Shown: positions 55,964 through 64,000 of the stretch, piece by piece
Layout of the letters: the number at the start of each line of letters is the position of its first letter
Numbering within the stretch: position 1 is the stretch's first letter
Source: Pterois miles
Lineage: Eukaryota > Chordata > Actinopteri > Perciformes > Scorpaenidae
NCBI GenBank assembly: GCA_947000775.1
Contig: CAMQGK010000001.1
Coordinates: forward strand, 5,824,001-5,888,000
DNA length: 64,000 nt
Direction of reading: 5' to 3'
Position numbers and translations under genes: made by a program
Notes under the pieces: generated by a model
Told to the model about the DNA's origin: nothing
The model's database searches: none
What the model saw: the letters and a program-made list of their open reading frames with translations, nothing else

Positions 55964-58055
55964 AGCGGTGGTACTGGACGAGTTGGGAGTGAGAATGTGT
56001 TTGATTTTCAATCTCCGAATCAAGATTTTTAGTTGCGTTTGTGAATTTAAATATATGACTGAGCTGTTAAGAGGTTTGATTTGTAACACCCACAGAGACA
56101 GAAATACACCCTGGTGGTCGTGGTGTTTGTTACTGTGAAACCACACATGACAGACTAAGACGCAGTGTTAAGACCTCACTGAGGAGACATAAATAAATCT
56201 GACATTATGAGAATTATGAGAATAAAGTCATAGGGTTACTAGAAAAAAAAGTCATAATATGAGAATAAAGTCATAAGTTTAAAAGAAAAAAAGTCATAGT
56301 ATTATGACCCATGATTCAGTCTGTAAACATTTTATCCTTAAAAGTACAGTGTTTCAGTTCTTTTTAACAGAAACTTTGGCTGTTGTAACTATTAACTGGT
56401 GATCGAATACTTTCTAACTGACTTTCTTGTCATCACAGTAAGGTTGCCAGGTTTGGTGCCTGCACAGGGACGTGAATCTGGCAACCTGCTCTGTAGCTGA
56501 AGACAAAAGTTCTGGTGGATGGAGAAACTTTTGTCCATCCAGAAACAGATCCAGTACGGAAATCCTCCTGAAACCATGAGAGCTGGGAACAAAGTGTGTA
56601 TGAAAATAATCTCAACTCAACATCCACTTACTGTTATGCTCTTCCTGAGCTTTCAAATGCATCAACCACTGAAATCTCAGAAAAAGCTAGTTATTAATTT
56701 CTAACGTTGGAATAGAACCAGGCTAGCCGTTTCCCTTTGCTTTCAGTCGTTATGCTAAGCTAAGCTAACAACACCCTGACTCTGGATGTAACAGTGGTAT
56801 CCTCTCATCTCATTCTCCAGACATAAGAACTATTACTTCAGGTCACATATTTTGATCAATAACCTGATCACGTCTCTCAGATCAGCAGCAAAATCTTTTA
56901 TATTGCATCTATTTGAGAAACTTTGAATGCAAGTAAGCAGTGTGTAGAGGTGGTGTGCTAGAAATCATGCTGCTTATTTATAAATCTGAGGCATTTTTTG
57001 TTTTAACATGATTAAAAATAAGTTCTCATGACGAGAAGAGATAACAGATTTAAACCTAAACTCACTTCTGATTTCTCTGTTTTCTAAGGAAGTGAAAACT
57101 TTACCAGTTTATAAAGGGCTGTTTATATGAACCACACTGTGAGATTCTTTTAAAAGTAAAAGTTTATTGTAAAAGTATTACTGATGTGTTAATTTCTTCT
57201 GGACTTAGTGTGACTGGAAGTTATATAGAGGCTGTTATATCTGTATTTATGGATAATTTAGATTAACAAGTTTGATTTGGTTTGAAAAAACAAACTTATT
57301 CTGTCTGATAAATGATGATCCTGTATTTCTAAATCAACATGCCTCTACAAATACATCTTTTAAACCGTGTACATTTTGAAACCACTCATACTTTCATTTT
57401 CAGAGGAAACGTGTATATGGGGCATAAATGGAAAGAGTGTACTTTCTCAATGCATGACATAACCCACATCCTGAAATCAAATGTCACCTCCATCATCTTC
57501 TCAGCTCAAACCTGCTGCAGAGACAACAGAGGAAGATTAACACCTGTGAGCACTGTGAGCTGCCGTCGGGAGGGATGAGTTCGACACCTTGCTGCTGTTT
57601 TTCCTGCAGATCCTGCAGAGCAGAAGGTAAGAAAAGATGTTTATAACACAGGTGATTAAAGTTATCAGCAGGGTTTATGGATGGCAGATGTTAGTATTAA
57701 CCAGAATTGTGACTGTAGTTTTGAAATTACTATAAAGAAGTGAAACATCGCAGCAGCATGGTATTATAAGAGTTATCTGCAGCAGCAGGGGCAGGGATTA
57801 TCCAAGAGGAACTAAAGACACATTCAGAGAGTCCCTGAAAAGAAAACTAATGTCACCTGACTGAGGACAAGAAGATTTAACTGACCAGAGGTCATAGTCT
57901 GTCATGACCTCAAAAAAAAAAAATGAATAAATAAATGAATAAATATATATATATACATATATGTCATATGTAATGGCCTAAAAATGATGATAAATGATGA
58001 ATTATGATAAGATGAGAAGATGAAATAAGATAAGATGAACTTTTGAATGATGAAT
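55964..58055. other. Intergenic DNA between exoc3l4 and tnfaip2
   Basis: It contains an AAAAGTCATAAT array (56195-56310) and low-complexity AATAAATA / TATATA near 57908-57965. A tiny exon-like stretch, TTCCTGCAG|ATCCTGCAGAGCAGAAG|GTAAGA, lies at about 57608-57627 with no evident partner. No gene is seen. Confidence 0.5.
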
Positions 58056-58058
58056 GAT

Positions 58059-58330
58059 GAAGTATTTAACACTCTTATCAACATATGAGTAGACAAATAT
58101 GCTGCTTTGTGCAAATGTATATATTTATTATTGGAAACCAGTTAACAACACAAAACAATGGCAGACATTGTCCATAAACCCTCACAGGTACTGCATGTCT
58201 GTAAAGGTGAGACTCGTGGGTACCCATAGAACCCATTTTCATTCACATATCTGGAAGTCAGAGGTCAAGGGCCAAAATTTAGCTCAAGTTTGGAGAATTT
58301 TTTTCAGTCCACCTTTTTCAAAAAGCCAGT
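58059..58330 (+). repeat. Dispersed repeat family R2, copy 2
   Basis: Same order of blocks as 9770-10165: ACTCTTATCAACAT, AATATGCTGCTTTG, ACAATGGCAGACATTGTCCA, GCATGTCTGTAAAGG and AAGTCAGAGGTCAAGGG. Confidence 0.75.
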
Positions 58331-58334
58331 AGTT

Positions 58335-59690
58335 GTAGTTTTAACCTGCTTCAAAACCAGCTTCACATGTCATATATTTATGGCGGAGTACAGCGAATTA
58401 GGTGGAGCTGTAGAGGAAAGAAGCTGCTCAGTGTTTGATGCCGGCAGCAGAGTGAACAAGCTGTTTCTGTAGTGGCCGTTGTCTTTCAGTATCCTTTTTG
58501 GGCTCTGCGCAGGCACCACACCTCACCAGTATGACTGATGCTCGGTAGATCGATGCCAGCAATGTTCTGGGTGGTTTTAATCACCCGCTTCAGAGCCCTC
58601 AGTCCTGGATCGTGCCCATCCCACGGCAGTTTGTAATGTTTCCTGTCAGGATGCTCCTCTGTTAAAGGAGCATCACTTTTACAAGTTTAATATGATTTAA
58701 GATCTTCGTAAGTCAACAATTATGTGAGGGAGGAAGTGCGTGCTTCCACTTACAATAGTAGTACAGGCCAGAACATGCCGTTTTATTAAAGGTATAACAG
58801 GTGCTGTAGATGGTGGGAGGTTCAGGGTTCAGGGTTAAATTCTCAAGTGTGTTCAAATTTGATGCCAGAAATCTGTTAAATTTGGACCAGAAAATGTGAG
58901 CCTGGTTAGCAGGCTCATGGAAGTATGCTGACATCAATGCAAGGTATCTGCAGGTTTCAACAAGTTGGATTTAAGACATTTTAAGACCATTGTGAATGCA
59001 ATTTAAGACCTACTTTACGTCCATACTGGCAAGAAAGAAGTATGAAAGAAATGTTATGTTTGTCTGACTTGGCATGCGACTCCAAAGACATGATGCCCAG
59101 TGTTCCAAGTTTCAAAGTTTTGTTGCAGAGGATGCAGTTAAATTCACTGTTCTCTAACCATCACTAATTAAACTTGCATTCAGACATTTTTTTCCTGGTT
59201 TTAATGCTCAAACCTTAAGTTTACTCAGTGTTTCACTTTCCCCCAGGTTTCTCCACTAATAAGCACAATGCTTCCCTTGACTGCGTGACGTGGGTGTGCT
59301 CCAAAAATTATGTCTGGGAAGAACATCTGTTCCCCTTTGGTTCCTCTTTATAGTTTTGTTACAGCATACTCAAAAAACCAAAACATTTAAAAGCAAGATA
59401 ATGCATTTCTCTTGAAATCAATGGATTTTAGACATTTTTAGACTTTTAAAGACTTCCACGGGAATACTGTTTTGGGGGTATCTAATACTAAAGGTGTTGT
59501 ATTTCTGACCTGTTGGTGGCGCTAGAGGAGAGGTAAAGAGATCAGGAGTCAGTCAGTAGGATTCATCCAGTGGGGACCATGAATTTCTGAACAGAATCCA
59601 TGAAATCATTGTTGAGATATTTCACTCAAAACTAGATGCAGACGACTGGCCAACATTGCCTCACAGTTAGGGTGTCTTAAAAAAGTCCAG
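58335..59690. other. Intergenic DNA upstream of tnfaip2
   Basis: No gene or element recognised. Regulatory content cannot be judged by eye beyond the sites listed separately. Confidence 0.5.

Positions 59691-59695
<5 letters not shown>

Positions 59696-59747
<52 letters not shown>
59696..59747. repeat. (TG)n microsatellite in the tnfaip2 promoter
   Basis: About 26 TG units ending exactly at the NF-kB-like site and about 85 bases before the predicted transcription start. Confidence 0.95.
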
Positions 59748-59748
<1 letters not shown>

Positions 59749-59755
59749 ACTTTCC
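59746..59755 (+). promoter_or_regulatory. tnfaip2: NF-kB-like site (TGGACTTTCC)
   Basis: TGGACTTTCC differs from the classical kB site GGGACTTTCC at one position. It lies about 50 bases upstream of the TATA box. TNFAIP2 is a TNF/NF-kB-induced gene in mammals, so a proximal kB site is expected. Binding here is inferred. Confidence 0.6.
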
Positions 59756-59800
59756 ACTCATATTGAGCCAAAGCAGGAGGAGCTTACTGCTGCTTTACAG

Positions 59801-59808
59801 TATAAAAA
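59801..59808 (+). promoter_or_regulatory. tnfaip2: TATA box of tnfaip2
   Basis: TATAAAAA at the proper distance (about 30 bases) from a likely start near 59830, followed by a short leader with a consensus donor at 59875. Confidence 0.65.
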
Positions 59809-59829
59809 GACCCTTCCTCCAGCTCACAG

Positions 59830-59874
59830 CAACAGCTGTACAGTCACTAACACAGCAGCGACAGTGAGATCAGG
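59830..59874 (+). other. tnfaip2: tnfaip2 exon 1, non-coding (predicted)
   Basis: The 5' end is set from the TATA box. The 3' end is CAGG|GTGAGT. There is no ATG in this leader, so coding begins in the next exon. Confidence 0.55.
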
Positions 59875-61118
59875 GTGAGTAACAGCTTCTAAAGGACTTT
59901 AACTAAAATAATCTACGGATATTTATATGCATGTCTCAACCAGTTGATAGCGTCTATAACGAAAGTCTCTGAGCCTTTACTTATTTGTCTCGATCAGTAG
60001 GATTAGTTTTTATAGTTATTCATGACTGAAGCTGATAAACAAATAATTGAAATGTTGTATTTTTATGTACTGTTATTTCCGTGTCCTGTTTTTTTCATGT
60101 GCTATTTGCACCTTTTTTCATGTGGTATTTTTATGTACTTTTACTTTGTATAATTTATGAAATGGGCAACAGGATTTTTGGTGATATCTTAGCTTTTATG
60201 AATGCACTGTGATGAGGATCTGGTTCTACTGAAGTTAAAGTGGCAGTCTGGAGGATTTCAGTCCTAGTTGATCTTTAATAAATCTTAGTAGATCTTTAGC
60301 AGTCTGGAGTCTTTCTATTGATACCTGAGTAAAGAAATAGAATACAGAAAAAAATGATTTAAAAAAAATCTATTTCTGTGTACTTGTGTACATGTGTGTA
60401 CATGTGTGTACATGTACGTGCATAATTACATTTTTTGAGTATACAGCAGTATTTTTTTCAGACACCCAATTCATATTACAAATAGGTAAATATTGCAATA
60501 ATTTCATCAGCATAGGCTTAATTGTCATTGTGTTACCTCATTTGGCTGTAGATACCGACTAAACAGACATTTAGTTAAATTATAATATTCAAGATTGCCA
60601 CTTTAATTTGCTCTCCAGTGTAATTGCATTTGACATTTTATTTATTTATTTATTTATTCATTCATTCATTCATTCATTCATTTATTGAAAACTAGTGACT
60701 ATTACGCTCAAACAAAAATAAAATGTGCATTATGCTTTTATTTTGAAAATAACACCGGAAGCTAGTGTTAGGCGCCATTGGAGTTTACCTTTTAAACTTT
60801 AATTTTCTTATAAAAATATAAGAAAATAACATCATATAGTCATGTAAATGGCAAAGACAGAAGTTACATAAAGAGATGTTGGAAAGCAGGTGATAGATAA
60901 GCTAGAATTAAAAGCTAGATTCAAAGTCGATAAATATGTAGTTACGTATTTGCAAGCTACAAATAAGCTAAAGGCTGCTAATGTAGCCAACATTTGCAGC
61001 GAGCTAACTGGGTAAAATGCTAATATTAAGTTATATTTTAGTGTTTCATATTATTTTTTTCTATTTAAAGTTGTGTGTTATTTTTATACATTTGACAGAT
61101 TTTTTTGTCTCCGTACAG
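59875..61118 (+). other. tnfaip2: tnfaip2 intron 1
   Basis: Donor GTGAGT, acceptor CCGTACAG. It contains an ATTTATTT/ATTCATTC simple repeat (about 60635-60685). No element of note otherwise. Confidence 0.55.
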
Positions 61119-61340
61119 ATTCATCAGAGTGTTTCTCAGACTGTTGGTCTAGTCTCTTGTCCCGGATAAGGATGCGGACCGAGACAGATGGCTTCAGGCT
61201 GAACTTCCGCCCGGATCACAAATGGTTTAACTTCAGGAGGAACCCCAAAGTTCAGACCAGTGTCCCCAGCACCTCCACCACCACCACCAACACCACCACC
61301 GACGGACACCGCTCACCCAGCGAGTCAAAGTCCCCAGACG
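61119..61340 (+). CDS. tnfaip2: tnfaip2 exon 2 (5' UTR 61119-61171, coding 61172-61340)
   Basis: Acceptor CCGTACAG. Coding starts ATGCGGACCGAGACAGATGG. A run of Thr codons (ACC/ACCACC repeats, about 61270-61300) precedes the SPSESKSPD end. It ends in phase 1, completed to Val by the next exon. Confidence 0.75.
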
Positions 61341-63622
61341 GTCAGTTAAGCTCCAGGAGCTAACTTAACTTAATAAAGTGTATACAATTGGATTTAAGGA
61401 AGGATTAATACAATAAGTACATTTATTACTGTATGTACATTTTTAACAAATTTAGAGGTACTTGTACTTTACTTGGGTATTTCCATTTTATGCTACATTA
61501 TACGTATACGTCACTGCATTTTGGAGGCAAATGTACTTTTTATCTCACTACATTTAACAACAGTAGTTATTTTGCAGATGATATTATGTTTGTATTGTCA
61601 TCTGAAAACACTCCTAAAAGGTTTCATTTGTGTATTAAAATCACAAAAACTCAATATAATTATAATCCAATAATACACATAGTTATGCAATAAACTTAAT
61701 TGTTTATCAAAACAAAATGTTGTTTTCTAGTCGTATTATAATCTCAAATTGCTCCAAAAGGCATCATTTGCATTTCAAAATCACAAATATGTTTACACTG
61801 TAGTATTGCTATTTTAGTAAAAGGTTCTTTCACCCTAGGTAATACCTCTACTGAATAAAATAATGCGACAGAAAATAGAAATAGTCTTGTAAAGTGACTT
61901 GAACATGACACAAGTCAAATATTAGACATTTATGTGAAGATATAAAAAACATAACCACTGCGCATTATTAAAACAGAGAAATTGTTTCATAAAGTAGCTT
62001 CAAACATATTGTAAACTGAAGCCCACCATATCTCGTCCCTATAGAAAATAACAGGAAGAAATGTGTCAGAAAGTCGGCTGTTTAATTCCTTCACAAACAC
62101 TCTTAATGTGAATTACAGGTAGAAATAAGATTAGTACAGGAATATTATAATAATACCACAGGGACATGGCTACTATAAGGCCACTACACCCTAAATAATG
62201 AAATAATGTGACCTATAAAGGGACTTCATGAACAATTTTGACAAGTATTAGACAACAATATTAAGGGAAAAAATTAAAATTTGAGTTAGTCTGCACCTCA
62301 AAGGATTATGTTGATCAGCAGTTAACCTGCCAGTAATTTTCTTCATTAGTCAATTAGTTGTCAACTATTAAATTAATCACCCATTGTTTTGATAACTGAT
62401 TAATCTGCTTGAGTAGTGTTTTAAGAAAAAAAGAAAGATCTCGTGTGATGTGAATATTTTCTGGTTTCTTTGGTCCTCTCTGACTGTAAACATCTTTGAG
62501 TTGTGCATTTGAGGACATCATCTTGATTGACTTTTTTCATTATTTTCTGACATTTTATAAACCAAAAACAGTATAGATTATTCTGGAAAACACTTGACAT
62601 TAATTGATTAATCGAAAATAATCACTAGCTGACATCTTTAGATTGCTTGTTTTGTCCAATCAACTGATCAGAGCCCAAAGATATTCAATGTCCAATCATA
62701 GAGCACAAAGAAAGACGCTGGAAAAGCTGGAATCATAGAATATTTTTCTTAAAAATTCAATTTATTTATTAAGTAATCAACTCATTGATTCAGCTCTGTA
62801 CTCACACTCAACTACATTACTTAAATAGATGATAAAACTGCAGTATTACCATTATGATATTGAATGATTGGGTTTAAAGGTGTAGCAGATCTGCAGCCCT
62901 AAATGTAGTCTCATTCATTACAGGGCGTTTAGATGTCTCTTTTTATTATGAACAACTTTTCTTTTCTTCTCTCCCTCAGTGGTCCTCACTTATGAGCAGA
63001 TCCTTGAGGCAAAACGCCTGCGTGAAGCTGGCCAGCTGCTCATAGAGAGAGAGGAGCGTCTGTTTGGGGAGGTCAAGGAGTCAGACGCACTGAAACACCA
63101 TGAGGACGAAGTCAGCCAGCTCGCAGCAGACCGCGGTGCCCTGGAGAGGCTTGTCCTACAGACTCTGGGACTGTCTCTCAGCCTTGGGGAGGTCAGCCTG
63201 GAGGCTCTGGCGTCTGCCGTGGAGGCTGTGAACCAAGAGGAGGACCAGGACCAGAAGTGGACCCAAAGGGATCGGACCGCTCCGGCGTGGCGGCCCAGCG
63301 GCTGGAAGAAGCTCCACGACTCCATGCTTCGCAGCTTGGTGGAGGATCGTTTGGACAGCCCCTTGACGCCTCCTGCCGACCAGGTGGACCAGTCTTCTAT
63401 CCAGGCGGACATCCACGGCATGGGCCGGCAGCTGAAGGAGGACCTGCTGTCTGTGGTGCACGTGGTGAAGAGCTGCTACCCGCCACAGCTGGACATCTGT
63501 AATTTTTACGCCACGTTGTACCACCAAACCCTCAGCACCAGACTCAGAAAGATCGCAGACTTTGGTCTGGACGACAAGGACTGCACGTTCCTCCTGCGCT
63601 GGGTCAATGAGTATTATCCACA
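61172..63622 (+). CDS. tnfaip2: TNF alpha-induced protein 2 (M-Sec)-like, 5' part; runs off the right edge
   Basis: Coding exons are 61172-61340 (phase 1 out; donor GTCAGT) and 62980-63622 (phase 2 out; donor GTAAGT). Together they give about 270 residues. The N terminus is basic and aromatic (FRLNFRPDHKWFNFRRNPK, about residues 8-26), then Ser/Thr-rich. From residue 57 it enters the helical Sec6-family region: YEQILEAKRLREAGQLLIER, WRPSGWKKLHDSMLRSLVED, VKSCYPPQLDICNFYATLYH and LLRWVNEYYPQ. TNFAIP2 drives membrane protrusions and tunnelling nanotubes with RalA and the exocyst, using an N-terminal basic region to bind phosphoinositides (family knowledge). Start choice: the first ATG in frame after the acceptor at 61118, with no upstream ATG in the leader. 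The kB-TATA promoter and the order after exoc3l4 support tnfaip2. Another EXOC3-like paralogue is the main alternative. The remaining Sec6-like exons must lie beyond 64000. Confidence 0.78.
61341..62979 (+). other. tnfaip2: tnfaip2 intron 2
   Basis: It contains an R4-type AGTACT-rich repeat (61410-61580). No other exon-like segment. Confidence 0.7.
61410..61580 (-). repeat. AGTACT-rich repeat R4 fragment
   Basis: GGTACTTGTACTTTACTTGG, TATTTCCATTTTATGCTAC and TTTTGGAGG..AAATGTAC: the reverse of motifs in the 20.6-kb and 38.2-kb copies, and the same as 63780-63935. Confidence 0.65.
62980..63622 (+). CDS. tnfaip2: tnfaip2 exon 3 (large Sec6-homology exon)
   Basis: 643 nt, acceptor CTCCCTCAG, donor GTAAGT, phase 1 in and 2 out. 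Strong codon-like composition. It is the counterpart of exoc3l4 exon 5 in length, phases and protein position. Confidence 0.88.
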
Positions 63623-64000
63623 GTAAGTTCAGTTTATATTTATAGGTCCATTTTGTTATGATATTGGTGTATGTGTTTGTCCTGGCAGTAGCAGGGCCTA
63701 AACGTGGTGACATCCATCAGTGTGATGGTCCACCGGTCCATCCTCTGTCCAGCATGCTGACCCAAAGCAGACCAGCAACTGTAGGAATGTAAACCAAGTA
63801 CATTTACTCAGATACTTTAGGTCAGTTTTGTGGCATTTGTTGTCTACTTGAGTGTTTCCATTTTAGGCTGTTCTATACTGTAACTCCACTACATTTTTGG
63901 AGGTAAATATTGTACGTTTTACTCCTAGTAATGCAGGTGTTTTTGGAGCTCACCCCTCTCACTCTTTTGCCAAAATAGGGCCACATGTACCAAAGAAATA
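63623..64000 (+). other. tnfaip2: tnfaip2 intron 3, start (continues past the window)
   Basis: No further exon is seen before the edge. An R4-type repeat occupies 63780-63935 (AAGTACATTTACTCAGATAC, TTGAGTGTTTCCATTTTAGG, CCACTACATTTTTGGAGGTA). Confidence 0.65.

Noticed and set aside
55640..56146. A 168-codon minus-strand frame with IRVRVHQG repeats
   Set aside because: Arises from the 16-bp minisatellite.
57590..57640. Possible alternative leader exon of tnfaip2 (TTCCTGCAG|...AGAAG|GTAAGA)
   Set aside because: Both splice motifs are good, but the exon would be about 17 bases and no partner exon or promoter is visible. Only RNA data could revive it.
62990..63713. Minus-strand frames of 143 and 185 codons and a second plus-strand frame
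   Set aside because: Shadows of tnfaip2 exon 3 in GC-rich coding sequence.

Overview
The window is vertebrate nuclear DNA, most probably from a percomorph teleost. It has small exons with GT-AG introns, many CA/TG microsatellites, several fish-type dispersed repeats (a tRNA-derived SINE with an ATGG-type tail, short elements with terminal inverted repeats, AGTACT-rich elements) and two members of the vertebrate exocyst Sec6/EXOC3-like family. There is no prokaryotic organisation, CRISPR array or rRNA. Most six-frame open reading frames are shadows of exons or of tandem repeats.

Layout. 1-21.6 kb is gene-poor and repeat-rich: an inverted-repeat element (1.3-1.6 kb), a dispersed repeat split by a SINE with a visible target-site duplication (7.9-8.7 kb), a Tc1-like remnant (9.4-9.66 kb), a 0.93-kb minisatellite of 12-bp units (14.0-15.0 kb) and a suspicious 0.8-kb A-rich tract (19.8-20.6 kb). 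21.6-50.0 kb is a complete plus-strand gene that I assign to exoc3l4: a putative non-coding first exon plus 13 coding exons whose phases all join to a 793-residue protein. Its first intron holds, on the opposite strand, a separate disrupted coding unit (23.6-25.2 kb). That unit has what looks like its own promoter, with an RFX X-box-like palindrome and a perfect CRE. 50.0-59.7 kb is intergenic with further repeats. From 59.7 kb to the window edge lies the 5' part of a second plus-strand gene, assigned to tnfaip2. It has a TATA box, an NF-kB-like site beside a long TG repeat, a non-coding exon and two coding exons. It runs off the right edge.

How the genes relate. Both encode helical Sec6/EXOC3-family proteins. 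The two introns that bound the large first Sec6 exon have the same phases (1, then 2) at matching protein positions in both genes, so they are ancient tandem paralogues. The order exoc3l4 then tnfaip2 on one strand agrees with my recollection of the human 14q32 arrangement. By family knowledge TNFAIP2 (M-Sec) works in membrane protrusions and is induced by TNF/NF-kB, which suits the promoter seen here. EXOC3L4 is poorly characterised.

Gene names come from recognising the proteins and their arrangement, not from a database search. Repeat boundaries are by eye and usually good to 5-30 bases.
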